Assembly (NCBI GenBank): GCA_002731985.1
Contig: PCCT01000045.1
Location: forward strand, 1 to 11,490
Source: Nitrospinota bacterium
GTDB lineage: Bacteria; Nitrospinota; Nitrospinia; Nitrospinales; VA-1
Reading direction: 5' to 3'
DNA: 11,490 nucleotides
In this document: in pieces, positions 1 to 9,050 of the stretch
Position numbering within the stretch: the stretch's first letter is position 1
Layout: each line of letters begins with the position of its first letter
The notes under the pieces: model-generated
What the model was told of the DNA's origin: nothing
Databases searched by the model: none
What the model saw: only the letters and a program-made list of their open reading frames with translations
Position numbers and translations under genes: made by a program

Positions 1-866
1 TCAATAACGTTCCCGAAGTGCCTCTTGCAAGTCTGGATACGTTGTGGCTTCAGGTTGGAGGAACCTTGTGCAATCTGCAGTGTACTCATTGTTTCATAAG
101 TTGCGGACCAGAAAATCACACGCATGAAATGATGAGCCTCCAACAAGTCCGTTTACGGCTGGAAGAATCCAAACTGCTTGGGGTCAAGGACTACTACATC
201 ACCGGCGGCGAAGTGTTTATGAATCCGCAAATCTTCAAAATTCTCGCCGCGATTCTTGAGCACGGTCCGCTGGATGTACTGACGAATGGCACTCTCATCA
301 CTCCCGAAAAAGCGACCCGTCTGCGCGAAATACAAAACGGCTCTCCCCATTGCCTCCAATTTCGTGTGAGTATGGAAAGTCACGAAGAAGAGACAAACAA
401 TCAAATCCGGGGAAAAGATACGTTCAGAAGAGCTGGCGAAGGAATCCGCAGTCTGGGATCAGCTGGTTTTTCCCCTGTGCTCACTGTGACTCGAAACTGG
501 GAAGAGGAGAAAGACGCGGAAATGGAAGAGAATCTGATGAATTTTTTGCGATCACTCAACGTTCCTCAACCCAGGCTCAAAATTCTTCCGGGATTCCTCA
601 TCGGTCGTTTGGCGGAAAATATACGCAACTATTCCGATGACGAACATGTCACCGAAAAGTGTTTTGAAGATTATGACATCACCAACCTGCAATGCGCCAC
701 ATCGCGAATGGCAACGCAAACAGGTGTCTATGTGTGCCCCATCCTTGTAGATAACGATCAGGCAAGAATGGGAGACACCATCAAAGAAACGTTACGCCCA
801 TATCCATTGGCCCACTCCGCCTGCTATACTTGCAGGGTCACCGGGATGACTTGCAAAAGCGAATAA
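1..866 (+). CDS. Radical SAM protein with reduced SPASM/twitch-like C-terminus (5' partial)
   Basis: This is a radical SAM enzyme, which uses a [4Fe-4S] cluster to cleave S-adenosylmethionine and start radical chemistry; its substrate is unknown. Numbering from the GTG at 18, the cluster motif is C18-x3-C22-x2-C25 (CNLQCTHC), followed by the SAM-binding TGGE at 62-65 and a strand ending SME at 118-120. The C-terminus has C226-x9-G-x3-C240, then C269-x2-C272-x6-C279. This resembles the auxiliary-cluster pattern of SPASM/twitch enzymes that modify peptides or other enzymes, but is shorter. The reading frame stays open to the window edge (N-N-V-P-E before the GTG) and no Shine-Dalgarno precedes that GTG. 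I therefore treat the gene as truncated upstream rather than starting at 18. It stops with TAA at 864-866, and no clear terminator follows. The radical SAM assignment is firm; the auxiliary-cluster reading is inference. Confidence 0.88.
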   Translation, partial: NNVPEVPLASLDTLWLQVGGTLCNLQCTHCFISCGPENHTHEMMSLQQVRLRLEESKLLGVKDYYITGGEVFMNPQIFKILAAILEHGPLDVLTNGTLITPEKATRLREIQNGSPHCLQFRVSMESHEEETNNQIRGKDTFRRAGEGIRSLGSAGFSPVLTVTRNWEEEKDAEMEENLMNFLRSLNVPQPRLKILPGFLIGRLAENIRNYSDDEHVTEKCFEDYDITNLQCATSRMATQTGVYVCPILVDNDQARMGDTIKETLRPYPLAHSACYTCRVTGMTCKSE

Positions 867-906
867 GACCGACAACCCTATTCCCGCATTCAGATACCCA
901 TCCTGC

Positions 907-935
907 TCGCAAACGTGTTAGCATTCCTCTATAAT
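907..935 (+). promoter_or_regulatory. Possible sigma70-type promoter of the thioredoxin-like gene
   Basis: A perfect TATAAT lies at 930-935. The hexamer 17 bp upstream (TCGCAA, 907-912) matches TTGACA at only three positions, so the -35 is weak. A second candidate -10, TCTAAT at 980-985, lies only about 10 nt before the ATG at 995 and would give an almost leaderless message. That would fit the lack of a Shine-Dalgarno there. Which one is used cannot be decided from the sequence. Confidence 0.3.
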
Positions 936-994
936 TAATGTTCCCAAAGTTCGCTTTCAAGTTTTTATCACTCAACTATTCTAATTAAATACAT

Positions 995-1549
995 ATGGCA
1001 CTTCTTAATTCCACCATGGTCCCCTTGGACACCCTCGCTCATGACTTTGAGCTTGAAGGAACGGATGGCAAAACCTATTCGCTGGATAGTTTTTCTGACC
1101 GGGAAGTTCTGGTCATTATATTCATGTGCAATCACTGCCCGTATGTAAAAGCGGTTCTTAAAAGGCTGATCGACTTGCAGAATGAATTCTCCAGTCGTGG
1201 AGTCCAATTGGTTGGAATCAACCCCAACGATGCGGTGCGATATCCTGACGATTCGCTGGATAGCATGAAAATGATCGCAAGAGAGAAGGGACTTCCTTTC
1301 CCTTACCTGGTTGATCCAAGTCAGGGTACAGCGAAGGAATATAACGCCGTTTGCACACCCGATTTATATGTCTACGGAAAAGAGCGGAAATTAATCTATC
1401 GTGGCCGAATCGATGACAACTGGGAACATCCTGAAAAGGTGACCCGGCAAGATTTAAAATTGGCTCTGGAAAATATAACCACCGGGCAACCGGTTCCCAG
1501 CAAACAGATCCCATCCATGGGCTGTTCGATCAAATGGAAAACATCTTAA
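995..1549 (+). CDS. Thioredoxin-fold protein of the AhpC/TSA, peroxiredoxin-like group
   Basis: This 184-residue protein has a single thioredoxin/redoxin domain and no signal peptide, so it is probably cytosolic. The active-site region reads MCNHCPYV (C45-x2-C48), at the end of the first core strand and before a long helix. The TP at 121-122, just after C120, is where the fold's cis-proline normally lies. The C-terminus carries a conserved-looking PSMGCSIKWK with C177. The CNHCPYV and PSMGCSIKWK signatures are typical of the widespread PRX-like group, which has a redox CXXC but whose physiological substrate is unsettled. Thiol-disulfide exchange or peroxide handling is the reasonable inference. 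The ATG at 995 has no clear ribosome binding site; M8 at 1016 is an alternative start. The gene lies 53 nt upstream of the UPF0182 gene on the same strand and is probably co-transcribed with it. Confidence 0.9.
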   Translation: MALLNSTMVPLDTLAHDFELEGTDGKTYSLDSFSDREVLVIIFMCNHCPYVKAVLKRLIDLQNEFSSRGVQLVGINPNDAVRYPDDSLDSMKMIAREKGLPFPYLVDPSQGTAKEYNAVCTPDLYVYGKERKLIYRGRIDDNWEHPEKVTRQDLKLALENITTGQPVPSKQIPSMGCSIKWKTS

Positions 1550-1590
1550 AAAAGCATGTTTAAACGCATTAAGAAAATGGAAAACTTTTT

Positions 1591-1596
1591 GAAGGA
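1591..1596 (+). promoter_or_regulatory. Ribosome binding site of the UPF0182 gene
   Basis: GAAGGA lies 6 nt before the ATG at 1603, a strong Shine-Dalgarno at normal spacing. It fixes the start of the UPF0182 protein. Confidence 0.75.
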
Positions 1597-1602
1597 AAAT
1601 TC

Positions 1603-4347
1603 ATGAACACACAGAAAAAATGGCTCTTCATTCTACTCGGTATCGTTGCGGTTGGTTCAATGTTTGCCGAGAAAATCATCGGTTTCTATTTCGATTGGAT
1701 CTGGTTTGCTCACCACGAATTTGATTCTGTTTTCTGGACCATTGTATTTTCGCAATGGGGCTTTGGTTTGGCTGGAGGAATTCTATTTTTCGCATTCACT
1801 TGTATCCCTCTAAAGCGCATGTACGACCATAGCTCTCATATGCCGGTCCTGCTGTCCGATTCCGTTCGCCGCGAATTACCTCTGCTGGATTTGATTGCCG
1901 TTAACCTGAGCAAGATCATGTTTTTTGGTCCGCTTGTGCTAGCGGTGATAACCGGATTGATCATTGGACAAAAATGGGAACTCGTTCAGCTTTATATCAA
2001 AGCCGTCCCTTTTGGCAGTACCGACCCTATTTTTGGAAATGATTATTCCTTTTACCTGTTCACCCTGCCGCTTCTTAATCTGGGTAAATCAGTTTTATGG
2101 GAAGCCTTCGTTGTTCTTGGTATTGGAACGGGCATCATAGTTTTCTTGAAACAATTTATTTACCTGGGACCCAATGGAATCGTTATGCAGGTGGAAGCCA
2201 GACGCCCATTGTCCTCTCTGGCTTTTTATTTTCTTATTCTGATGGCTATGGAGTTTCATCTCCAGCGGTATGACCTGCTGTTAGGCGGCAATGGCGTGGT
2301 GACGGGCATCGGGTTCGCCGATTACCACGGCCAACTCCCGATACTCAATGCCATGTCCGTGTTGTCGTTGATCGGATCCGGGCTGAGCTTTTTTATAGCC
2401 ACCGGGCGCGGCATGAAAAAAGTGGCCCTCGCCCTTACTGGAATTGGAGTGCTTTATTTCGCAGGAAGTTTTTATCCAAAAATTCTGCAAAATTTTATTG
2501 TCAACCCAAATGAACTTATTAAAGAAACTCCTTTTATCGAACACACTATTGCCGGATCACTAAAGGCTTACGGACTGGATACCACTGAATCAAAAACACT
2601 CACCGGAGCGGAATCGTTGAATGCCGACTCCATTCGTGCCAACAGCCTGACGATTGAAAATATCCGGCTATGGGATCAGGAACCCCTGCTCGACACTCTG
2701 GGGCAAATTCAGGAAATACGAACTTACTACCAGTTCAATTCGGTCGATAACGACCGCTACACAATTGACGGGAAATATCGACAAACCCTGCTTTCTCCGC
2801 GCGAATTGCAATCGGAAAACCTGCCCAACCGCACATGGATCAACGAGCACCTCACTTTCACCCATGGATATGGCGTATCGCTTAGCCCTGTTAACCAGAT
2901 AACCCCACAGGGAATGCCTGTCCTTTTTATAAAGGATATTCCTCCCAGGTCAAACGTAGACTTGAAAGTGGAACAACCGGAAATTTATTTTGGGGAACTT
3001 TCAAACGACCATGTTTTCGTTAACACTGGAACTAAAGAATTCGATTATCCTGAAGGAGAGGAGAACGTATACAAGAATTATGAAGGAAGTGGTGGAATCC
3101 CGGTTGAATCACTTGTAAGAAAGGCACTTCTAGCGGCACGATTCAAAACCCTTAAAATTCTCTTCTCCCAGGACATCAAAGATGAGAGTAGAGTGCTGAT
3201 GTACCGCAACATCACCGAGCGGGTGCTCAAAGTGGTCCCGTTCCTGAGGCTGGACAGTGACCCTTATCTTGTGGTGACCGAAGGGAAAATGAAATGGGTT
3301 TATGACGCTTATACCGTGAGCGACCGATTCCCGTACTCGCAAACCATCCCGCGGTTTGGTAATTACGTTAGAAACTCTGTCAAGATCGTGATCGATGCTT
3401 ACGAAGGTTCAATGCAATTTTACATTGCCGATCCAAATGACCCGATCATTCTCACATGGAAAAATATTTTCCCCGAATTGTTCAAAGACCTGGGGGAAAT
3501 GCCGGAAGACTTAAGGAATCATATCCGGTATCCGTCAGACTTCTTCACGATTCAGGCGTTCATCTACGCGACATACCACATGAAAACACCTCAGGTGTTT
3601 TACAACAAAGAAGACCAATGGGAAATACCGGAAATAGATAATAAGATGATGGAACCGTATTACACCATCATGAAACTTCCGGGAAACACAAAGGAAGAAT
3701 ACATTCTCATGTTGCCGTTCACACCAAGAGGAAAGAGCAACCTCTCTGCCTGGATGGTGGCACAAAGCGACGGAGAGAACTATGGTCAACTGGTGGCCTA
3801 CACCTTTCCAAAACAAAAACTGATTTATGGCCCCAACCAGATCGTCGCGAGAATCAATCAGGACGCGGAGGTCTCACGGCAAATCTCATTGTGGGATCAG
3901 AGAGGCTCAAAGGTCATTCAAGGCACCATGCTGGTCATTCCCATCGAAGAATCATTGATCTATGTCCGACCTCTGTATCTAAGAGCCGACGCCGGAAAAA
4001 TTCCGGAACTCAAACGTGTCATTGTTGGTTATGAGGACAAGATAGCCATGGAAAGCACTCTGGAAAAAGCACTAGCAAAAATTTTCGATGAAGATGCACT
4101 GGAATCCATTCCTGACGCGGTTATTTCAGATGAAGACGCTGTCCAAGTGGTAGACGCAGGCCCCAAACCATCAGGAAATATCCTGCTAAAACAAGCTGAT
4201 TATCAGACGATCAAAAATTTGTTTGAGCGGGCCATGAAACGGCAGGAAGAAATGAGCCAGAAGTTATCCGACTATAATAATGACATGAAAGCTCTCGGCA
4301 AAGCCTTGGGTTCCGCGACAGTCGTGGAGAAAGCTACCGGGGAGTAG
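1603..4347 (+). CDS. UPF0182 family integral membrane protein
   Basis: A 914-residue protein of the UPF0182 family, whose function is unknown. About seven hydrophobic segments lie in the first third (roughly residues 6-21, 44-67, 103-121, 165-184, 204-218, 247-267 and 273-291). A large, mostly hydrophilic C-terminal region follows, which should lie on one side of the membrane. Family hallmarks are visible: DPIFGNDYSFYLF (141-153), NPNELIKETPFIEHTI (301-316), ENIRLWDQEPLLDT (352-365), EIRTYY (371-376), WINEHLTFTHGYG (412-424), LPFTPRGKSNLSAW (704-717) and IYGPNQIVARINQD (741-754). An acidic stretch at about 828-851 precedes a helical, probably coiled-coil tail (867-900). The length is typical of the family. 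The upstream neighbour is a thioredoxin-fold gene 53 nt away. The 3' end faces purF with only 27 nt between. Family membership is secure; no role should be inferred from it. Confidence 0.95.
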   Translation: MNTQKKWLFILLGIVAVGSMFAEKIIGFYFDWIWFAHHEFDSVFWTIVFSQWGFGLAGGILFFAFTCIPLKRMYDHSSHMPVLLSDSVRRELPLLDLIAVNLSKIMFFGPLVLAVITGLIIGQKWELVQLYIKAVPFGSTDPIFGNDYSFYLFTLPLLNLGKSVLWEAFVVLGIGTGIIVFLKQFIYLGPNGIVMQVEARRPLSSLAFYFLILMAMEFHLQRYDLLLGGNGVVTGIGFADYHGQLPILNAMSVLSLIGSGLSFFIATGRGMKKVALALTGIGVLYFAGSFYPKILQNFIVNPNELIKETPFIEHTIAGSLKAYGLDTTESKTLTGAESLNADSIRANSLTIENIRLWDQEPLLDTLGQIQEIRTYYQFNSVDNDRYTIDGKYRQTLLSPRELQSENLPNRTWINEHLTFTHGYGVSLSPVNQITPQGMPVLFIKDIPPRSNVDLKVEQPEIYFGELSNDHVFVNTGTKEFDYPEGEENVYKNYEGSGGIPVESLVRKALLAARFKTLKILFSQDIKDESRVLMYRNITERVLKVVPFLRLDSDPYLVVTEGKMKWVYDAYTVSDRFPYSQTIPRFGNYVRNSVKIVIDAYEGSMQFYIADPNDPIILTWKNIFPELFKDLGEMPEDLRNHIRYPSDFFTIQAFIYATYHMKTPQVFYNKEDQWEIPEIDNKMMEPYYTIMKLPGNTKEEYILMLPFTPRGKSNLSAWMVAQSDGENYGQLVAYTFPKQKLIYGPNQIVARINQDAEVSRQISLWDQRGSKVIQGTMLVIPIEESLIYVRPLYLRADAGKIPELKRVIVGYEDKIAMESTLEKALAKIFDEDALESIPDAVISDEDAVQVVDAGPKPSGNILLKQADYQTIKNLFERAMKRQEEMSQKLSDYNNDMKALGKALGSATVVEKATGE

Positions 4348-4348
4348 C
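4333..4348 (-). terminator. Weak hairpin beyond purF, inside the end of the UPF0182 gene
   Basis: GCTAC and GTAGC form a 5-bp stem with a 6-nt loop. Read on the minus strand, a short TTTCT follows. An overlapping alternative stem, ACCGG/CCGGT, uses 4336-4340 and 4348-4352. The stem is short and the U-tract poor, so this is at best a weak terminator for the purine operon. Nothing better is visible in the 27-nt gap. Confidence 0.22.
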
Positions 4349-4374
4349 CGGTTGTGGGATGAAGGAAAACAACG

Positions 4375-5775
4375 TTACTCGAACAAATCTAACTGAGGGG
4401 AACCTTCATTAGGATCTTCTACTTCGATGGGATAGCAACCGTTGAAGCATGCGGAACAAAAATTCCCTCTCTGATCACCAAACACATCCAGCATTTTTTC
4501 TAAATCCAGATAATGCAGTGAGTCGGCGCCAAGGTATTCACGAGTCTGCTCAAGGTTCATATTAGATGCTATCAACTCCCCCTTAGTGGGTGTGTCGATA
4601 CCGTAAAAACATGAGTGTGTCGTAGGCGGCGAACTGATTCGAACATGAATCTCTTTAGCGCCAACTTCGCGTAACATCTTGACGATTTTTTTACTGGTTG
4701 TTCCCCGCACAATAGAGTCATCGATAATAATAACCCGCTTCCCTCTGATGACACTTTCAACAGCGTTCAATTTAATTTTCACACCAAAATTACGAATCTG
4801 TGATTGAGGCTCAATAAAAGTTCGGCCCACATAGTGGTTGCGGATCAATCCCATCTGAAAAGGGATTCCAGATTCTTCCGAATAGCCCATCGCTGAAATC
4901 ACCCCAGAGTCGGGGACAGGAACCACAACATCAGCATCCACCGGGGTATCTCTGGCCAAGGCCCGTCCCATATGTTTGCGTGCGGAATAAACAGGCTGAC
5001 CGAACAAATGGCTATCCGGCCTTGAAAAATAAATATGCTCAAACACACATTGTGTGGTGGGGCTTTTCGGGAAAGGAAAAAACGATTTCATTCCATATTT
5101 ATTGATGAGAAGCAATTCGCCCGGTTCCAACTCGCGAATATATTCTGCTTCGACAAGATTCATCACACAGGATTCGGAAGCGACAATATAACCTCCATCA
5201 ACCTTGCCCAGACACAAGGGACGGAATCCGTTCGGGTCACGTGCGGCAATGAGTTCGTTCTCACTCATCAACACGATTGAATAGGCACCTTTTACCTGAG
5301 AAAGAGCGGCTACCGCACGATCAATAAATGAATTACGACGCGATTGGGCCATCAGGTGGACGATCACTTCACTGTCGTTGGTAGATTGAAAAATCGCACC
5401 TGCCTCTCCAAGTTCCTTACGAATCCCCGGGGCATTGACCAGGTTGCCATTGTGCCCCATAGCCATAGTCCCACCGGCGTATTCTATGAGGCAAGGTTGA
5501 GCATTTTTCAGCCTGCTGACACCTGTCGTGGAATATCTGTTATGCCCTATCGCCAAACTGCCAGGAAGTTTCTTGAGACGCGCACCGCTGAACACATCCG
5601 CGACCAGCCCCATTCCCACTTCGAGGTGCATTTTCCCATCGTTAGACGCGGCGATGCCTGCGCTCTCCTGACCCCGATGCTGCAAAGCATAAAGACCGAG
5701 ATAAACCAGATTCGCGGCATCGGCATGACCGTAAACACCAACCACCCCGCATTCGTCATGAAATTTATCTAACAT
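4375..5775 (-). CDS. purF: Amidophosphoribosyltransferase
   Basis: PurF converts PRPP and glutamine to 5-phosphoribosylamine, the committed first step of IMP synthesis, in the cytosol. The 466-residue protein has an N-terminal Ntn-hydrolase glutaminase domain. Its nucleophile is C9, which must be exposed by removal of an 8-residue propeptide (MLDKFHDE). [13 protein letters not shown] (78-85) and HNGNL (108-112) follow. The C-terminal phosphoribosyltransferase domain has the PRPP loop [14 protein letters not shown] (348-361). Cysteines at 243, 389, 440 and 443 match the [4Fe-4S] ligands of B. subtilis PurF, so this is the Fe-S, propeptide-bearing type rather than the E. coli type. It is the last gene of purSQLF. 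Its ATG lies inside the end of purL (11-nt overlap), implying translational coupling. The length and ends fit the family well. Confidence 0.97.
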   Translation of the reverse strand: MLDKFHDECGVVGVYGHADAANLVYLGLYALQHRGQESAGIAASNDGKMHLEVGMGLVADVFSGARLKKLPGSLAIGHNRYSTTGVSRLKNAQPCLIEYAGGTMAMGHNGNLVNAPGIRKELGEAGAIFQSTNDSEVIVHLMAQSRRNSFIDRAVAALSQVKGAYSIVLMSENELIAARDPNGFRPLCLGKVDGGYIVASESCVMNLVEAEYIRELEPGELLLINKYGMKSFFPFPKSPTTQCVFEHIYFSRPDSHLFGQPVYSARKHMGRALARDTPVDADVVVPVPDSGVISAMGYSEESGIPFQMGLIRNHYVGRTFIEPQSQIRNFGVKIKLNAVESVIRGKRVIIIDDSIVRGTTSKKIVKMLREVGAKEIHVRISSPPTTHSCFYGIDTPTKGELIASNMNLEQTREYLGADSLHYLDLEKMLDVFGDQRGNFCSACFNGCYPIEVEDPNEGSPQLDLFE

Positions 5776-7996
5776 AAGATTCCAAGGCTCCCATCCAGAG
5801 CTTTTTCAAATGGGAAACTTCTTCGTTTATAAACTCTTCACCGTTGACGTTCACGACCAGAGAGTCACCCCCCACCTTGCCTATCACCTCAAAGGGCGCT
5901 CCGAGGGCTTTCGCTTTTTCTTCCACGGCCATTCTGTTCTCTGCTGAAAAAGAAACCAGTATGCGCGATTGTGATTCGCCAAAGAGACAGGCGTCGTTTC
6001 TGATCGTCGACTCAACATCCATCACCGCTCCTCTTGGAGCCTGGGGATGGCTCATACACGATTCTGCCAATGCAACTCCCAACCCCCCTTCCGAGCAATC
6101 GTGCGCCGAAGCAATCAGCCCGTCCTTAATCAATCCCAAACACAGTTCGTTAACCGAGCGGGCCAACGGAAGATCCAAATGCGGTGGCTTACCCTCTACA
6201 CGCTCGCACAAGACACTCAAATATTCACTCCCTCCCAATTCTTCCATGGTGTCACCTATGAGACCTATACAGTCTCCATCTTCCTTGAACCATTGGGTGG
6301 TATGGTACGAACGATCTTCCAGCAACCCCACCACAGCCACAGTGGGCGTTGGGTAAATCGCTTCTCCCGTGGTCTCATTATAAAGACTGACATTACCGCT
6401 GACCACTGGAATATCGAAAAACTTGCAAGCCGCCCCCATCCCAGAAACAGCCTGCTCAAACTGCCACATGATTTCCGGCTTCTCTGGATTCCCAAAGTTA
6501 AGGCAATTGGTCAGCCCTATCGGCTCACCGCCGGAACATGTAATATTACGCACGCATTCTGCCACAGCTATCTGTGCGCCATGAAAAGGGTCCAGATAGC
6601 AATACCTGCTGTTGCAGTCGACCGAAAGCGCCAAAGCCTTTTTGGTACCTTTTACCCTGAGTACTGCCGCATCGGAACCCGGCAAACCCAGCGTGTTCAG
6701 CCGCACCATATGGTCATATTGCTCATAGACCCAATGTTTGTTTGCGATGTTGGGCGTTGCAAGAAGCTTCTTCAAAGTTTCGCCCCCGAGCGCCAGATCG
6801 GAAACAAGCTTGAGGTTGACGTGATCAACATTTTTGAGATATCCGGGTTTCTTTGTTGGGCGTTTAAGGTCCAATGCGCCATCGACGACCAGTTCAACGG
6901 GCAGATTAACCACGGGGTTTCCATTTTCAAAAATACGGACCACCGGCTTGTCTGTCACCTCGCCAACAATCGCCGCGTCAAGGTCCCATTTGTGAAACAG
7001 GGTCAGTGCCTCCTCTTCCATTCCTTTATGGACGACCACAAGCATCCGCTCTTGCGATTCTGATAAAAGAATATCGTAAGGAGTCATCCCTTCTTCCCGC
7101 ATAGGTACCTTGGACAACTCAAGATCAATTCCTGTACCGCCCCGGCCCGCCATTTCAAAGGTTGAACAGGTAAGACCTGCCGCTCCCATATCCTGAATAC
7201 CGACAACCCAATCTTCATTCATCAGTTCAAGGCACGCTTCGATCAAAAGTTTTTCTGCAAAAGGATCACCCACTTGAACCGTGGGACGTTTTTCTTCAGA
7301 CGATTCATCAAATTCCGACGAAGCCATACTCGCGCCGTGAATCCCATCGCGTCCCGTCTTGGAACCAAAATAAATAACCGGATTACCCACTCCAGAAGCG
7401 TTACCCAGAAAAATCTTATCCGATGGCACCAGTCCGAGACAAAAGACATTGACCAGAATATTTCCGTTGTAACAAGGATCGAAATATATTTCTCCGCCAA
7501 CAGTAGGAACTCCGGTGCAGTTGCCGTAATTGGAAATACCGTCAACCACACCGTTGACCAGGAATCGGGTACGTGGATGATCCGGCGCACCAAATCGCAG
7601 GGAATTCATCAACGCTATAGGGCGAGCGCCCATGGTAAAAATATCACGAAGAATCCCCCCGACTCCTGTAGCCGCTCCCTGACGCGGCTCGATAAAAGAA
7701 GGGTGGTTGTGACTTTCAATTTTAAAGACCACCGCCATGCCATCTCCTATATCCACCACCCCCGCGTTTTCTCCCGGTCCCTGCAACACACGAGGCCCTT
7801 CGGTCGGGAGTTTTTTCAGGTAATAGCGGGAACTTTTGTAACTGCAGTGCTCGCTCCACATCACAGAGAATATTCCAAGCTCTGTAACATTCGGCACTCG
7901 GCCCAGAAGGTCCTGGATACGACGGAATTCTTCCAGCGTCATACCATGCTGGCGAACCATATCGGGAGTGATATCAGTTGATGTACTAGATTTCAC
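5765..7996 (-). CDS. purL: Phosphoribosylformylglycinamidine synthase subunit PurL (small form)
   Basis: PurL is the ATP-dependent synthetase subunit that turns FGAR into FGAM with ammonia delivered from PurQ, step four of IMP synthesis. At 743 residues it is the small form (B. subtilis PurL is about the same size), lacking the fused glutaminase domain of the E. coli enzyme. Two AIRS-type ATP-binding/C-terminal domain pairs are recognisable. Motifs include [11 protein letters not shown] (46-56, with the catalytic-type H50), [14 protein letters not shown] (73-86), KIESHNHPS (92-100), the glycine-rich [12 protein letters not shown] (107-118), [11 protein letters not shown] (268-278) and LSESQERM (311-318). 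[14 protein letters not shown] lies near the C-terminus. The start is GTG at 7996, supported by GGAG 7 nt upstream. It overlaps the purQ stop as GTGA, so the two are probably co-translated; M13 is a less likely start. The 3' end overlaps purF by 11 nt. Confidence 0.97.
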   Translation of the reverse strand: MKSSTSTDITPDMVRQHGMTLEEFRRIQDLLGRVPNVTELGIFSVMWSEHCSYKSSRYYLKKLPTEGPRVLQGPGENAGVVDIGDGMAVVFKIESHNHPSFIEPRQGAATGVGGILRDIFTMGARPIALMNSLRFGAPDHPRTRFLVNGVVDGISNYGNCTGVPTVGGEIYFDPCYNGNILVNVFCLGLVPSDKIFLGNASGVGNPVIYFGSKTGRDGIHGASMASSEFDESSEEKRPTVQVGDPFAEKLLIEACLELMNEDWVVGIQDMGAAGLTCSTFEMAGRGGTGIDLELSKVPMREEGMTPYDILLSESQERMLVVVHKGMEEEALTLFHKWDLDAAIVGEVTDKPVVRIFENGNPVVNLPVELVVDGALDLKRPTKKPGYLKNVDHVNLKLVSDLALGGETLKKLLATPNIANKHWVYEQYDHMVRLNTLGLPGSDAAVLRVKGTKKALALSVDCNSRYCYLDPFHGAQIAVAECVRNITCSGGEPIGLTNCLNFGNPEKPEIMWQFEQAVSGMGAACKFFDIPVVSGNVSLYNETTGEAIYPTPTVAVVGLLEDRSYHTTQWFKEDGDCIGLIGDTMEELGGSEYLSVLCERVEGKPPHLDLPLARSVNELCLGLIKDGLIASAHDCSEGGLGVALAESCMSHPQAPRGAVMDVESTIRNDACLFGESQSRILVSFSAENRMAVEEKAKALGAPFEVIGKVGGDSLVVNVNGEEFINEEVSHLKKLWMGALESYVR

Positions 7997-8700
7997 GCTG
8001 AGACTCCGCTTTGTAAGGAGTTGATTATGGATTTAAAAATGAGTTGTCCGTCGAGGTTGGACCAGGCCGGATCGGCACAGCGCTCAGGATGCGGCATAAG
8101 ACCCATTACGTTCCCACCTTTATTGATGATGCCTGCTATATTGCCAACGGAACCATTGGGATTGAATTCGTCTGTCACCTCACCCGCCGGGCCACAATAA
8201 CGGAATAACACCTGCCGGTTTTCTTCCAACTGGCTCAGTCCGTCGGGATCAATAAAATAACTTCCCTGATGATGGGCGATGGGAATATTCAACACGGATT
8301 CATCGGCACACTCTCCAGTGAATGAAGTGGAAGTGTTTTCCACCCGAACAGGCACCGTCTTACAGATAAATTTCTGTGTATTATTTTGGATAAGAGCGCC
8401 CGGAAGAAGCTTCGCCTCGACAAGCACCTGGAATCCGTTACAAATTCCAAGAACCCTGCCGCCAGACTCGGCAAATCGAACCACTTCTTTCATGACAGTG
8501 GAAAATTGTGCGATGGCTCCCGGGCGCAGGTAATCACCATAGGAGTATCCACCCGGCAAAACAACGAGGTCGAACCGGGAAAGGTCCATATCACCCTTGT
8601 GCCATATCCATTCCGTATGCAACTTAAAAACGTGCTTGAGGATATGGAAACAATCGTGATCGCAATTGGAACCTGGGAAAACGACTACGCCGCAATTCAT
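7993..8700 (-). CDS. purQ: Phosphoribosylformylglycinamidine synthase subunit PurQ (glutaminase)
   Basis: PurQ is the class I glutamine amidotransferase subunit of FGAM synthetase. It releases ammonia from glutamine, which is channelled to PurL with the help of PurS. The 235-residue protein begins [14 protein letters not shown], the usual PurQ opening. It has [15 protein letters not shown] (48-62) around the oxyanion region, the nucleophile C87 in GICNGFQ, and the His/Glu pair in MPHPE (H204, E206), so the Cys-His-Glu triad is complete. It ends in a 4-nt GTGA overlap with purL. It starts 38 nt after purS. No good Shine-Dalgarno precedes its ATG, so translation may depend on ribosomes arriving from purS. 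The identification is secure. Confidence 0.97.
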   Translation of the reverse strand: MNCGVVVFPGSNCDHDCFHILKHVFKLHTEWIWHKGDMDLSRFDLVVLPGGYSYGDYLRPGAIAQFSTVMKEVVRFAESGGRVLGICNGFQVLVEAKLLPGALIQNNTQKFICKTVPVRVENTSTSFTGECADESVLNIPIAHHQGSYFIDPDGLSQLEENRQVLFRYCGPAGEVTDEFNPNGSVGNIAGIINKGGNVMGLMPHPERCADPAWSNLDGQLIFKSIINSLQSGVSA

Positions 8701-8738
8701 AAGTCAGTTGTAGGAAAAATTAGAGGTGCCCGAAAGAA

Positions 8739-8987
8739 TCACTCCACAGAGTCCAGAGTGAACCGGTAGGATTCAATAACCGTATTGGCAAAGAGTTTTT
8801 CGCACATCTCTTTGACTCTGGGTTCTGCTTCTTGTCTGGAAACGCCTTCCAGGCGCACTTCCAGGTACTTGCCCATTTGAATCTCGGAAACTTCGTTGTA
8901 TCCCAGATCTTTAAGGGCATGATGCACGGCTTTCCCCTGAGGGTCCAGAACGCCGTTTTTGAATGTAATGTGAATTTTTGCGAGCAT
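8739..8987 (-). CDS. purS: Phosphoribosylformylglycinamidine synthase subunit PurS
   Basis: PurS is the small non-catalytic subunit that bridges PurQ and PurL in FGAM synthetase. The 82-residue product starts MLAKIHITFKNGVLDPQGKA, matching the family opening with its LDPQG signature. LGYNEVSEIQMGKYLEV and KLFANTVIESYRFTL follow, also typical. I chose the ATG at 8987 rather than the in-frame GTG at 9005. Family members begin only a few residues before the first strand, and the longer form adds six unconserved-looking residues. The -10 element proposed for this gene also lies between the two starts. No Shine-Dalgarno is present at either start. It is the first gene of the purSQLF operon. Homology is clear; the exact start is slightly less certain. 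Confidence 0.93.
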   Translation of the reverse strand: MLAKIHITFKNGVLDPQGKAVHHALKDLGYNEVSEIQMGKYLEVRLEGVSRQEAEPRVKEMCEKLFANTVIESYRFTLDSVE

Positions 8988-8997
8988 TTCAGGGCGG

Positions 8998-9026
8998 ATT
9001 ATCACAGAACTGGACTCATTTCACAA
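8998..9026 (-). promoter_or_regulatory. Candidate promoter of purSQLF, nearly leaderless
   Basis: On the minus strand TTGTGA (9021-9026) and GATAAT (8998-9003) are separated by exactly 17 bp, and TG lies one base before the -10 (extended -10). Each hexamer is close to sigma70 consensus (4/6 and 5/6). Transcription should begin about 7 nt after the -10, only a few bases before the purS ATG at 8987. The untranslated leader would be about 2-5 nt, which explains why purS has no Shine-Dalgarno. Inferred from sequence only. Confidence 0.5.
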
Positions 9027-9050
9027 TGCTTTTAAGTGAGGTTTTTGCAG

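Noticed and set aside
18..20. GTG as the true start of the radical SAM gene
   Set aside because: The frame is open to the window edge and no ribosome binding site is visible in the 17 bases before it; truncation is more likely.
6047..7063. A 338-codon open frame on the plus strand inside purL
   Set aside because: It is antisense to strongly conserved PurL sequence, its translation looks like no known fold, and purL explains the coding signal fully.
7274..7981. A 235-codon open frame on the plus strand inside purL
   Set aside because: Also a shadow of the purL frame; no family-like motifs and no ribosome binding site noted.
8988..9005. Extension of purS to the in-frame GTG at 9005
   Set aside because: It would add six residues before the usual PurS start, has no Shine-Dalgarno, and lies across the proposed -10 element.
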